From the NCBI RefSeq assembly GCF_000004075.3, contig NC_026660.2:3720001-3784000 (forward strand): DNA of 64,000 nucleotides. The letters run 5' to 3'. Positions 12,307 to 24,052 of this stretch are shown one piece after another. This stretch comes from Cucumis sativus. Its lineage: Eukaryota; Streptophyta; Magnoliopsida; Cucurbitales; Cucurbitaceae. The notes below the pieces were generated by a model. It made no database searches. It worked only from the letters and a program-made list of their open reading frames with translations, and was not told the DNA's origin. Positions within the stretch are counted from its first letter, which is position 1. Every line of letters begins with the position of its first letter. The translations under genes and the position numbers were made by a program.

Positions 12307-15300
12307 TAAATGTAGAAGAAGAAGTAAGCTTATATGTTGACACAGTTTCTTGTCTCTTCACACAAATTAAAACCTTTGTAGTATGAAGAAAGGTTAAAAG
12401 AAAAAAAAGGAAACATCAAGTTTTTGCAAAAGTGGAAATCAAAGCTGTAAATATGGTTTGGAAGCTAAAATGGTTTATTTGGATGGCGGAGTCCATTTGA
12501 TGTTTTTTATATCGAAATGGCAATTCAAAACTTTTGAACTTCCATTCATGCTTCTCAAACTTTATGCTTAAACAATATAATTGAGTTTATGTTTAAACTA
12601 GTTGAATTATATTTAGGTTTTTCGAAACTTTTCTACTTCGATGTATACTTAAACGAGTGGACGAATGAAGTTTGTTTATACAATCATGAATCCATAAGAT
12701 TGGTGACTTTTTAGAAACATTAAGAAGGGGGATAGTAAGCATTTACCAAAAGTGACAAAAAAAAGCAACGCCTATTTATATGTAAAGGGAAGAGAGTGGA
12801 TGTTGACTATTGGGTAAGTGTTTACGTAGACCCATTTTGGCAAATTTTATAACTTTGGCTTTGGTTTCTTCTATTCTATTCTAATCTATTATCTCTCTTT
12901 TTGGTTAAATTAAACATTAGTTTATTAAGCATGGTTTTTAAAAAGTTATAGTCCCTATGATTTGGTCTAACATTTTAAAATCCTCACTTTCTCATCCTAT
13001 GCCAATAGCATTTCCATCTTACATTTTGTCCGAGCGCGTGAAAAGAGATCGAGAAAAAGACGAAATTCAATGTGAATTGTTGTTGAAGTCTATTATATTA
13101 GGGTTAGAAGTGGGATGGAGATATTACGAAACAAATAAATCATTTCTTTTTCTTTTTCTTTTCTTTCCAATACAAATAAACTTACAACTATAATAACTCA
13201 CTTTTCGCCCTAAACGTTTCCCTAAATATAAAATAGTGTAAAGAGTCATCTTTGTTAAAATAGTCGAGAGGTGCAAAACGTTTAGGCACTCACACATGTT
13301 ATAAAATAAGCTATTAAGATTTGATAAACATTCCATATGATGAAAAGGGTGGGGGTAGGGGATGAAATTTGAAAATCAACACTAATATTTAAAAGAGAAA
13401 AAAGGGGGGCTTAGATGCAAAGAAAATAGTACTTTTTTTCTTTGTTTTGTATGTGACAAAACTAGAAAAAAAGGAAAGCATAATGGGGCCATGATGTTGG
13501 TATCTTGTTTTGGTGTTCAATATCCCATTTTAATCCTTTTTGTCTCTTGTACTATTCTTTTTAATTTCCCCCTCTATTTTCTCTCTTTTTTGCATCTAAT
13601 CAAACCCTTTTTCTTTCTATCTCCCTCTTATTCCTTCACAATTTTTATTGGTCAAAACTCAAAATACCCAAATAAATAAATTACTTTTAATTGAATCTAC
13701 AAAAATGGGTTCCCATACTTAGCTTCTAATTCACAAAATAATTACAACAAAATGGAAGAATTTTGACCGACCTCTCTTTTTCGCTCTTTTTCATGTTCAT
13801 AGATAGATAGACTTGTGATTGAGTTCTTCTAAGATTCTATTCATGCTATTATTTGTCATTCTAAAACGAATGCCGTGTCACACGTTCTTTTGAAATAGGA
13901 ATAGATTAGATTGTTAAAAGAAAAATATCTTATCTTTTGATTTGAATAGTTAAGTTATTGTTCCATATATACATATATGATTCTATTCTTTTTCTGAGAT
14001 CATATATATATATAAGAAGAGAGTATTTTTAATTGACTCTAATGTGTGTCTACATATATATACACACACATAATATTAGATTACAAGAATTTGTTGGATT
14101 TTGTTCTGGTTGAATCTTGGTATCTCTTTTGACTTTACGTTTTGATAACTTTAGGCAAAGGAATTAGTTTGAACAAAGAAATAGTGAAGTGGGTTTTTAA
14201 CATATTCTTAGAATATGAGAAATTGGGATAATTTTAGAGGTAAGTTTAACGTAGAATATTAGACTAATTTTATTGTTTTAAATTTAGAGTATAAGATAGA
14301 AAGCATAGTTGAAAAGATTGATGCTGTGATGCTTAAGTACAAGTGGACTTCAACTGATGGCACCATTGGATTCCAAGTCAGAGAATTAAATAAGGTCATA
14401 AATTACCATTATTAAAACAAAAAATAAATAAAGAAAATTAATTGGAACAAATAACTTTTACTTTTCTCTTTAATCTTAAATGTCTATTTGGGAATAATTA
14501 TCACTCAAATTATAGCTTTGAATTTGGATCAAGTCATATCATATCATGTCTTTGGTGGGAATAATATGATCTTTTTATAATTAAAATATTTGTGAATTTC
14601 TAGGTAGCTTCGTTTATGTTTAAACACATCGAAATGTTTCATTTTTATCATTTTAACTTTTTAGTTGAAATATGAATGAAATTCATGTAGTTGCTAGAAG
14701 GTAAAGTTTTGAAAATGAACAAACAGATATCATTTACAATGTCATGGAGATTGATGTGTATAGAAAAGCATACAATGTAAGGGGTAGCAAAGATGGAAAA
14801 ACTTGTGCTCCTCTAAAGCATTGGATGCATTTTGACATTGATGAATGTGAAGAAAGAGACAACACGGAAAACATTTCACTAGCTTGCATCGTTGATATCA
14901 TCCACAATGTTATTTTGTAAGTGATCACCTCTAAGCAATTATCATATTCAACCAAGAGGTTAGAATGAAGAAATTGAAAAATGATAATCTTGAAAGGCGA
15001 ATATGACTCGCATGGTTCTGAAGCACTCACTTCATGTCGCCCCTTGCATTATTAGAAACAAGGCTTAAAGCAACATAATTGGTGTTCAACTTCCAAACAC
15101 ATTTTCTTAGGTGGTTGACAACTAACAAGAGCAGTAAAAAGGTTATGTACTAGGTAGATGGACCACCAACAAATCTTTCTCATCGAACCCCACCACACAC
15201 CACGACTCATCTCCTGTATAATATTGACTAATAATGGACTCACAAATGGACTTAGCATCCACCGGTTGGAACTGAAACAATATCATCTTATTCCTTTCCA

Positions 15301-16579
15301 TCGAGGAGATGCATGTGATCAAAGAGCCAATGCCAACAATCTCGATAACTTCATTAATCTCTACCGTCACAAAAATGACTAATATACATAGAGACTAAGT
15401 CTCCTTGTGAATTTGTCGGGGTCACCCTAATGTAAACCTAAAGACTAAAAATGTAATTATTACAAAAACTAAACTTGAATACCAAACAAACATTTTCGAT
15501 CGTTTCTTTAATACACATATATATAGTGTTGTCTATGATTTGTTTCTACTTAAAAGCAAGAAAACAAACACCAAACATTTAAAACCATCTTTAACCCTAA
15601 TAAGCTAATATCTCAAAACAAATCCCTAATATTGTCTTTTCATTAAGTGCTATTTGACACTAAAATCTCCAATAAAGTTTAATCAAAATCAAATTAGAGA
15701 AATAAAAATTAGTAACGTGTAAAAGAATAATTAGTCTTTGTTTCCCTTTTAATTTAGTCTTTTCCAAATCCCCTTTTATCATTTTGTCCTTTGATTAAGA
15801 AAGATAAATAAGATTAAATTTATGATTAGCATTTTATTTGTCCAAAATAAATAAATAAGATACTATAGCTATTGCTTTCACTTTGTTGTTAGTGATTTAG
15901 AGAGGAAAGGCTATATATATATAAAACCCCTTTACTTTTAGCATTGCCTTTTCTCCACTCTTATTTGAGTTCACCTATAGTATGATGTTACATTATAGTT
16001 ATCCAATGAATTGACATCTCGACGAGCAAAACTATATTATATAATAATATATTTTTTTTATGTACCTTAAATTATGATTAATGTCTCAAATCTTGTCTGG
16101 TGTTCAAAAGTCGTTGTCATCAGTCAACGTACATTTTGAAATCTTATATTACAACAACAGTTACCTAGGCTACGATCTTTAAATTGAATTTCTTACATAA
16201 CAACTTATTGTTGTTTTTATATAAGAATGCGCATGACGTAGGTATGATTAGGAATAACGTATATAAATCTCTTAAAATCTAACATCACTGTTTTTCAATA
16301 ATATACCTACAAACCAAAGAGAGAAAATTGTATGTTTATATACACATTCCCCTTTTATATATATATATGGAATTGTTATAAATTTGTCTACTTGGCCAAA
16401 CCCTTTTCTCTATGGAGCAAAGTGGAGAGTCTTTGTCAAGAAAAATAGAAAAAAAAAAATATATATGAAAGTAGGGTCCAAATGAAAATGTTCTCTTTCT
16501 CATCACAAAACCCAAAAAACCCACTAAAAGCCAATTGAGATTTTTCCCACCACTACTTGTAATCAATCAATCTTTCATC

Positions 16580-16600
16580 TCTTTCTTTCTTTCTTTCTTT
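16580..16600. repeat. (TTCT)n microsatellite
   Basis: About five perfect TTCT units directly visible. Confidence 0.85.
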
Positions 16601-17115
16601 ATTATTATTTTCTTTTTCCTTCTCAATTCTCAAACTCTATCTGACTTTGGTTTGTTAATGAAATAAATAAAGTACAATACTAGAAAGTGAAGGAATTATT
16701 TAAAAGAAAGATGAGGATATCAAAATGATGATGAGGGGGAAGAAGGATTTGAATATCTTTTTCGTTTTTGGGATTTGTTTATTCGTTTGAGTGGTAATAT
16801 CGTTTTAGTTTTTACTGCTAGTTTCTTGTTAATTATTTAAAATACAATTTTTACAACTTTGTTGAAAGTATATGGAATAAACGAAAAAAAGGTTTAAAAT
16901 ATAAAGATCGAGATGATATTTTAATAATAATAACTTTCGGTTTTGGGTGAAAAGGGTTGAGGAATGAGGGGGTGATTTGATCCTTCATGAAATCAAAACC
17001 CAACTTGTGAAAGGGCATATTATCTAAAATCCATATTGTTTGAAAGTGGGGTATGAGAGAATATATGTTGGGGAGAGTATTTGCAAGTGGGAGTTTGAAA
17101 ATGAACCTTCCTTTT

Positions 17116-17145
17116 TTCTTTCTTTCTTTCTTTCTTTCTTTCTTT
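17116..17145. repeat. (TTCT)n microsatellite
   Basis: About seven perfect TTCT units about 0.7 kb upstream of the PPR gene. Confidence 0.85.
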
Positions 17146-17836
17146 TTCAATATAATATGAAAGGATTTGAAATTAGAGATTCCAACCTTTGATTAAATGA
17201 AAGGAAGTGAATCATGTGTTAATCTATTGGGTTATACACATATTTTAATAAAAACCAAGTTTACTAATTCAATATCAATACAATATCATAATAATAATTC
17301 AAACTAACAAGTATGACATCTCTCGGGTCCCTTCAAAATTCTTGAAGATGACAATATCTATTGATATGCAAATATTGGTTTGAATGCTTATTCAAGTTTT
17401 GGATGGACTCGTTAGGTAAATACATTATTAGAAGTTTCAAGAATTATATAGAAGCAGAGATGGAATTGTGTTTGAATTGACAACCCATCATCTTATATTG
17501 GATTGCAAGATTGTTTCTTTTATTTATTGTTAATTGTTTGGTTTGTGTTTTAGCGAGTAAAAAAATATTGGTGGAGGAGCTCTTGTAAGCATAATTTTAT
17601 TCATTTGATAAAAGCAAGATTTTGATGTTAAATTTGACGATTATTCAAATCAATGCCCAAAATTTAAAGTGGGGTTTTCAAACGAAGTTATCTCCATTCA
17701 TCAGTTCATCAGGTAGACCCAAAAATCAAACGGTCCATTTTTATTGATTTGTTTTGTTTCTAAATCGGAGTGGAATTGTAGAAATAGATTATGATCTATC
17801 AATGATGCTGCCTGAGATGTTCGCCGGGAGAAGTTA

Positions 17837-19753
17837 ATGGGATTTCTCCATGTTTGCCATTTTGCATCAAATTCCGGAAGATATAGAGAGAAAGGGAAAG
17901 GGAAAAGGATTTTTCAGTTTCTTAGTCTTCGTGTTTGCACCACCCAATTTTTTGCATCATTGTCATCATCGTCATGCATTGTTGAATGTGAAAAACCAAC
18001 TACAAAGGATTTCAACGCTACCCACGTTTCGTTTGTGCATGAAATACTGAAATTATGCGCAAAAAGAAAGTTGTTATTGCAAGGGAAGGCTTGCCATGCC
18101 CAAATTCTGCTGATGGGGTTGAAAACAGACTTATTAACGTCAAATATACTCATCAACATGTACTCGAAATGCGGTTCAGTTGATTTTGCACGCCAAGTGT
18201 TCGATGAAATGCCCAGCCGAAGTTTGGTGTCGTGGAACACCATGATTGGGTCGCTTACTCAGAATGGAGAGGAGAACGAGGCTCTTGATCTTTTATTGCA
18301 GATGCAAAGAGAAGGAACCCCTTTTAGTGAATTCACCATTTCAAGTGTCCTTTGTGCATGTGCTGCTAAATGTGCTCTTTCTGAATGCCAGTTGCTTCAT
18401 GCCTTTGCTATTAAGGCTGCAATGGATTTGAATGTTTTTGTTGCAACTGCATTGCTTGATGTTTATGCAAAGTGTGGTTTGATGAAGGATGCGGTTTGTG
18501 TTTTTGAGTCCATGCCTGACAGGAGTGTTGTTACATGGAGTTCAATGGCGGCAGGATATGTGCAAAATGAGATGTATGAGCAAGCTTTGGCATTGTTTCG
18601 AAAAGCTTGGGAAACTGGGTTGAAACATGACCAGTTTTTAATGTCATCTGTGATTTGTGCTTGTGCTGGATTGGCAGCCATGATTGAAGGGAAACAGATG
18701 AATGCTTTGCTATCTAAATCTGGTTTTTGTTCTAATATATTTGTTGCTTCGTCTCTTATTGACATGTATGCAAAATGTGGTGGGATTGAAGAATCTTATA
18801 AAGTATTTCGAGATGTAGAAAAGAGAAATGTTGTTTTGTGGAATGCTATGATATCTGGCCTGTCGAGACACGCTCGTTCACTTGAGGTGATGATTTTATT
18901 TGAGAAAATGCAGCAGATGGGCTTGAGTCCAAATGATGTTACTTTTGTTTCTGTCTTGTCTGCTTGCGGTCATATGGGCTTGGTTAGAAAAGGACAGAAA
19001 TATTTTGATCTGATGACAAAAGAGCATCATTTGGCACCAAATGTCTTTCACTATTCTTGCATGGTAGACACTCTTAGCCGGGCAGGCCAGATCTTTGAGG
19101 CTTACGATTTGATTAGTAAATTGCCCTTTAATGCTTCTGCTTCTATGTGGGGTTCTCTTTTGGCTTCTTGTAGGACCCATGGGAATCTTGAACTTGCTGA
19201 GGTTGCTGCTAAAAAATTGTTTGACATCGAACCACACAATTCAGGAAACTATTTGTTGCTGTCCAACATGTATGCAGCAAATGGTAAGTGGGACGAAGTC
19301 GCAAAGATGAGGAAGCTCCTTAAAGAAAGTGATGTGAAGAAAGAGAGGGGCAAGAGTTGGATTGAGATTAAGGACAAGGTTCACTTGTTTATGGTCGGAG
19401 AGAGAAATCATCCCAAGATTGTTGAAATTTACTCAAAATTGAATGAGGTAATGGACGAGTTACAGAAGCTTGGTTATAAGGTAGAGACTCAGCATGATCT
19501 TCATCAAGTGGGAGAGAGCATTAAACAAGAACTTTTGAGGCACCACAGTGAGAAACTCGCTTTTACTATGGGATTATTGTTTTTACCTCCCAATGCACCT
19601 ATTAGGATTATGAAAAACCTTAGAATCTGTGGAGACTGCCACTCTTTTATGAAGCTTGCCTCAAAATTCTTTTGTAGGGACGTCATAGTTAGGGACACCA
19701 ACCGATTCCACCATTTTAAGAATGGGTGTTGTTCCTGTGGGGATTTTTGGTGA
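17837..19753 (+). CDS. DYW-class pentatricopeptide repeat protein (organelle RNA-editing factor)
   Basis: The 638-residue intronless ORF encodes a PLS-type PPR protein, a sequence-specific RNA-binding factor for C-to-U editing in mitochondria or plastids. Tandem PPR units run from about residue 65 to 450 (for example [64 protein letters not shown]). E/E+ motifs follow ([52 protein letters not shown]). The C-terminal DYW cytidine-deaminase-like domain shows the zinc and catalytic HSEK near residue 570, CGDCH near 600, and [14 protein letters not shown] as the terminus. The canonical last residues are DYW and here they are DFW. The basic, serine-rich N-terminus fits organelle targeting. It resembles Arabidopsis At5g04780-like proteins from memory, which is not verified. 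The first in-frame ATG is taken as the start. Confidence 0.93.
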   Translation: MGFLHVCHFASNSGRYREKGKGKRIFQFLSLRVCTTQFFASLSSSSCIVECEKPTTKDFNATHVSFVHEILKLCAKRKLLLQGKACHAQILLMGLKTDLLTSNILINMYSKCGSVDFARQVFDEMPSRSLVSWNTMIGSLTQNGEENEALDLLLQMQREGTPFSEFTISSVLCACAAKCALSECQLLHAFAIKAAMDLNVFVATALLDVYAKCGLMKDAVCVFESMPDRSVVTWSSMAAGYVQNEMYEQALALFRKAWETGLKHDQFLMSSVICACAGLAAMIEGKQMNALLSKSGFCSNIFVASSLIDMYAKCGGIEESYKVFRDVEKRNVVLWNAMISGLSRHARSLEVMILFEKMQQMGLSPNDVTFVSVLSACGHMGLVRKGQKYFDLMTKEHHLAPNVFHYSCMVDTLSRAGQIFEAYDLISKLPFNASASMWGSLLASCRTHGNLELAEVAAKKLFDIEPHNSGNYLLLSNMYAANGKWDEVAKMRKLLKESDVKKERGKSWIEIKDKVHLFMVGERNHPKIVEIYSKLNEVMDELQKLGYKVETQHDLHQVGESIKQELLRHHSEKLAFTMGLLFLPPNAPIRIMKNLRICGDCHSFMKLASKFFCRDVIVRDTNRFHHFKNGCCSCGDFW

Positions 19754-20112
19754 ATATTGCTTTTCTTTTGAAGTGCTTCTGTTCCAACACATCATTCTAG
19801 TACACAGTGATCTTCCCGTTTATTTAATCAAATGTGCAAGGCAGTAAAATAACTTTGTAAGCTAAACCAGAAACTCCCTCACCAATAGTCTCAACCTCAA
19901 TGCATTAGATCATCCAAAGTCACTATTAAAGATTGACTTGTACCACTAGTTTCCTTTCGTTTGGGCTGTTTCAGGATCGAGATGAGCTTGTTAGCATGTT
20001 TGTCCTTAGAGGTGAGTTCTTGGAGCACTGAACACCATGCTTCCAAGTTCTAATCATGCAACCAAAATTTCTTCTTATCATTCATTCAAGCACAATCTTT
20101 TAACCACTGCAG

Positions 20113-20161
20113 GATTGCTAAGATGTGCAAGTGAGGATAAATGCAACGAGGACTTTTCCAG
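20113..20161 (+). other. Candidate 49-nt 3'-UTR exon downstream of the PPR gene
   Basis: The PPR stop codon is followed by a donor-like gag|gtgagt (intron starts at 20012). A strong acceptor ccactgcag ends at 20112, and a strong donor ttccag|gtaagt begins at 20162. The 49-nt segment thus looks like an internal exon of the PPR transcript. It is inferred only from splice signals. Confidence 0.45.
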
Positions 20162-23016
20162 GTAAGTTAATCCCAGTTTCTACTTTAGTAGTTCCTGAGT
20201 AATGATGTTTTCTTGTTGTCGACGTCCCTCTTCTAAGGGACACTTACAATAAATAGTTTTGGAGTCATCACCATATTAAATGTACGAGACACTTAATTAA
20301 AGAGTATTGGTCTATGCAAATTCAGATAAGTTCGAAAGTAAATTCAGATTAGTTTGGGAATCATTTGTGTATAGAAAAAGTGTAAGTACCTTATGAAAAT
20401 GGTAACCAAATTTTATCTATTATTATTCAATAAAAAATAAACAAGGTCCACCAAATGTATGTTATTTTGCCTTGTCTTTAAATGTCCCATGTTTACTGGC
20501 TCACATTTTAGAAATAAAGCATGAGTGACATAAGAGCCATTAATAAAACATGAAAATTTATTTTGAATTTACAAAATAACTTCCGATCAAACGTTGATGT
20601 TTTAAATCTCGATGAGAGATTTCATGTATTTAAGGAATTGATAAATTCCAAAATAGGACACCAACTACTCACTACTAATTCTCATATTTAATTTCACTTG
20701 CACATATTTATGGGACTTTAGCTAAAAACCATAAAACCAATTATTAATTTAGTTCAATTTTGAACCAATTATTATCAGTAAATCGCTACCAAATAACTAC
20801 CAGAGAATTGAAGGTAGAGTTTTCCACATCATTTTATTGCTTTTCCCATTGAAGTATCTTTAATTTTCTGCCATGGAAGAATTTTTAAACCCCTCTCTAG
20901 AAGAATTTCTCCCCTCCCCTTTGAGTTTCATCCCCTTGTAGGAGAGGGAAAAAAAAAGAATTATTGTTCTAGATATGGTATCTGCACTTGTGATAACGTT
21001 GCTGATTTGCACGTTTTGGAGCTAGGCAATTCCGTAGATTTTGGTATGCTATCTTTCAACTTAAATTAGTTGCTATTGTTCTGTTATGAAGAAAGGATTT
21101 GTTCCTTTCTGAGCATCTTATCTTTTATGGACTAGGTTTTAAGATCACTAGAACCCGTTTGAGAAATGTACTGGTCATCTGTGAATACATTTAGAAGAAT
21201 GAAGAAAGGATGCAAATTCTTCTGAATATTCCGTATGAAATGTTTACCTGTTGAGGAAGTGGTTTTTACATAATTCTTCAAGTTTCGCCAATTTCATTAG
21301 ATGCGCTTGTGTTGGCATCAAATCTCAGTGCTTGCTCGAGTACGAAGTGGGTAATGGTCATGAAAAAGCTATGTGCAATTCATGCTATCCTCTTTGCAGT
21401 ATTCTTTCGACAAATTAATAACTCAATGGTAGGCGCTCTGTTATAGATCAGCTGCAACTTAACTAATACCAATCTACAGCATACATGAACAAGAACATCT
21501 AGAACCAAGGAGGCCAAACGTGAACCATCTTCAGTTTATTGAAATATCATTCCGTTCCTTTAGTTGGTTGAATTCTTTGAGGTGTTGCTTTTCTATATAT
21601 TGACATAGAAGCATTACTGTGCATGAGTATCTGCTAGAATCGGTGATTTTTGGTAGAAGCCCTGAAGCCATTGGACTACTTTTTCTGGAGCGTGGTTGAA
21701 AGTTGAAAAGTTTGATTCTTTCTAAATTCATTCATCTTCATTGAGCTCTTTATTTCCAAGTTTGATGAAGTGAAGACTGATGAGCAGTTGAATTTTCAGT
21801 GCTTATTGGCAGGCCTAATAAGTCATAAAGATGTTGAAAATAAAATCATTTCATAAGATTCATGTAATTGTCTTTTTGTTAGACAGATAAATGTGTAATT
21901 TGAAACTAAGATTTGATATATATAGTGTATGAAGTTGTAAAAAAATGTGTTCAATCTTGTAATTCACATTCACTAAAAGTAAGTTAGGGTAGAATATGAA
22001 AGAACGGAGGAAAGAAAGAAACGTACCTAACAGATCTTTCAGGTTATTACTTAAAGGATATCATCACATACTTTTCAAGTTGAAGCTTAATTGATTGGAT
22101 TTGAGTCGTGCAAATAAATGATTGACACTTATTTATAAATTAAATGATGTTTTATTCGTATAACAACTTCTTTACAATTTTTAAACTACGAGTTCATAGA
22201 ATACCCTAATAGAGTTACAACCCAACCCACTCTCAACTCATCTTATCTCTCTTCCTTTTTTATGTTTACAATATTTCACTTGCCACTAACTGTTGACAAT
22301 GTATCACTATGACGACATTTCTTGGTGATTATCTTCGACAATCACTTTCGTGCATCTGCCTTTGGCAACCACTTCCAATGAAAACCACCTCTAACGCTAA
22401 ACTATGTCGATTGACAATGTATCACTATGACGACATTTCTTGGTGATTATCTTCGACAATCACTTTCGTGCATCTGCCTTTGGCAACCACTTCCAATGAA
22501 AACCACCTCTAACGCTAAACTATGGCGGTCAATATCGACAATTATCTTAGGTGGCCAACTCCTCATTTTGTTGATCATGTCAAATGTCTAACTCTAACAA
22601 CCAACTTGATCAATCATATATTAAATAAATTTAAAAAGAAAACTCAGCTCGTAAAATGTTTTAAAACTAAAATTGAAACTTAGTTCACAACATTTCAATA
22701 ATAGTACATTATTGTAATTCAACATTAATAGAAGTAGTTTGACTATCTATAAAATTAAAAAAGGTAAAATTTATTCCAAATGACTTGTGAAAAAATGTTG
22801 CAAGTGATTTCTTATTAAATAAAGTTTTGAAAATCTAAATATGCCCTAAATAATTTTATTTATTTATTATTATTATAAAAAAAAACATTTTACATGTTAT
22901 GTTAAGAAGAAAAAAACCAAATGTAATTGAACGTTTTGATTACAAATAGAGGTGGGGGTATAATAGTCATATGGTTAAAAACGAGGGTTAAAATGGAAAT
23001 TCTACATCTTGACCCT
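20162..23016. other. Intergenic or 3'-UTR intron region
   Basis: No convincing protein-coding gene. Further splice-like signals (for example ctttgcag near 21400) suggest the PPR 3' transcript may continue for up to 1.5 kb. It contains the exact 118-bp tandem duplication at 22293-22524. Confidence 0.5.
22293..22524. repeat. Exact tandem duplication, 118-bp period
   Basis: The unit starting ttgacaatgtatcactatga occurs at 22293 and again at 22411. The 114 bases through actatg are identical in both copies, and only the four bases at the junction differ in context. Identity this complete indicates a recent duplication or gene-conversion event. The unit has no ORF of note. It is less AT-rich than its surroundings and its complement has a quasi-periodic GGTGG/GAAG texture. 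Confidence 0.95.
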
Positions 23017-23052
23017 TTTATATATAGTTGATATGTACGCATTAGGGTTTTC
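23017..23052 (+). promoter_or_regulatory. RPS17 core promoter: TATA box and telo-box
   Basis: A TATA box (tttatatatag, 23017-23027) lies about 20 bases before attagggttttc (23041-23052), whose complement contains the telo-box AAACCCTAA found in many plant ribosomal-protein promoters. A pyrimidine-rich leader (cctcacctcacctcaccg and ccctttccttcctttcttc) follows. The arrangement is typical of translation-machinery genes, so coordinated expression in dividing tissue is inferred. Confidence 0.6.
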
Positions 23053-23127
23053 AATAGCAGCGGCAGCCACACCACACCTCACCTCACCTCACCGTACTCT
23101 TCCAAACCCTTTCCTTCCTTTCTTCAG

Positions 23128-23609
23128 GTCAGTTCTTTCTAGGGTTCTTAATTCTCTTTCCGATCGCCCCTCTTATCCAATTCTTTGTTCATTTTATTCT
23201 TTTGTTTTTATCATTTATCAAGTTTGTTTCATTCGTATCTCATGTTTTGGAGAATTGAATTGTAGATATACTGATTCTGCCTCATTCATTTTTCTACTTT
23301 AAGCCTTTGGGCTGTTTTTATGAGTTGTTTCTGATGATGAATGGCTCATTTACTTGTAGCTGTCTGGTGTTCACTCTATATTTTTCAATAATGTAGGTCA
23401 TAAGTTTGTATGTTTCTCTAGTTTTTTTTCTTCCAAGTGTATTTGTTGAATTGTATGTTGTTTTTTTCCTTGAGGATTTGCTATTACAGTGTATGGAAAA
23501 GTCTTTTTTTATTTTTATTTTTATGTAGATGTACGCTTCAAAGATCTGTGAATGTAGTGTGATCTATGTTAGATTTCTTGTTCTTATTTATTTACGGTTT
23601 TCTTCTTAG
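23128..23609 (+). other. 5'-UTR intron of RPS17
   Basis: The likely donor is ttcag|gtcagt (intron from 23128) and the acceptor ttcttcttag ends at 23609, leaving 17 bases of leader before the ATG. T-rich sequence fills the intron. Leader introns are common in plant ribosomal-protein genes. The acceptor is strong; the donor is the best of several. Confidence 0.6.
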
Positions 23610-23626
23610 GTAAAGTTTGGTAGAAG

Positions 23627-24052
23627 ATGGGTCGTGTTAGAACCAAGACTGTGAAGAAGTCTTCACGCCAGGTGATTGAGAAGTACTACTCGAAAATGAC
23701 ACTGGATTTTCACACGAACAAGAAGATCTTGGAAGAGGTTGCAATCATCCCCTCCAAAAGGCTGCGAAACAAGATTGCTGGATTCTCAACCCACTTGATG
23801 AAGAGAATTCAGAAGGGTCCAGTCAGGGGCATCTCATTGAAGCTTCAAGAAGAAGAGCGTGAACGCCGTATGGACTTTGTCCCAGATGAATCAGCCATTA
23901 AGATTGACGAAATTAAGGTTGATAAGGAGACACTTGATATGCTTGCTGCTTTCGGCATGTCGGACATTCCTGGACTTGTGGAGGTTGAGCCACAAGCTAT
24001 GATTCCTCCCCAAGCTTTTGGAAGGGGTGCAGGTGGCCCAAGGAGATACTAA
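23627..24052 (+). CDS. RPS17: 40S ribosomal protein S17 (eS17)
   Basis: The 141-residue single-exon coding sequence encodes eS17, a small-subunit protein of the cytosolic ribosome near the 40S head. The whole family is visible: [21 protein letters not shown] at the N-terminus, [19 protein letters not shown] in the core, [21 protein letters not shown], and the acidic/hydrophobic tail ending [11 protein letters not shown]. Length equals the usual 140-141 residues. Codon use is GC-richer than the surrounding DNA, as in highly expressed genes. The telo-box promoter and 5'-UTR intron upstream support a functional gene and not a processed pseudogene. Confidence 0.97.
   Translation: MGRVRTKTVKKSSRQVIEKYYSKMTLDFHTNKKILEEVAIIPSKRLRNKIAGFSTHLMKRIQKGPVRGISLKLQEEERERRMDFVPDESAIKIDEIKVDKETLDMLAAFGMSDIPGLVEVEPQAMIPPQAFGRGAGGPRRY

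Larger units (their letters stand above)
12307..17836. other. Intergenic region, no supported gene
   Basis: It begins with the 3' UTR of the CAT-like gene. The remainder is AT-rich with tetranucleotide TTCT tracts (16580-16600, 17116-17145) and short AT runs near 14000 and 16350. Between about 14.73 and 15.37 kb three short minus-strand ORFs in different frames follow each other and could be a decayed coding sequence, but I could not identify a family. Confidence 0.6.
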
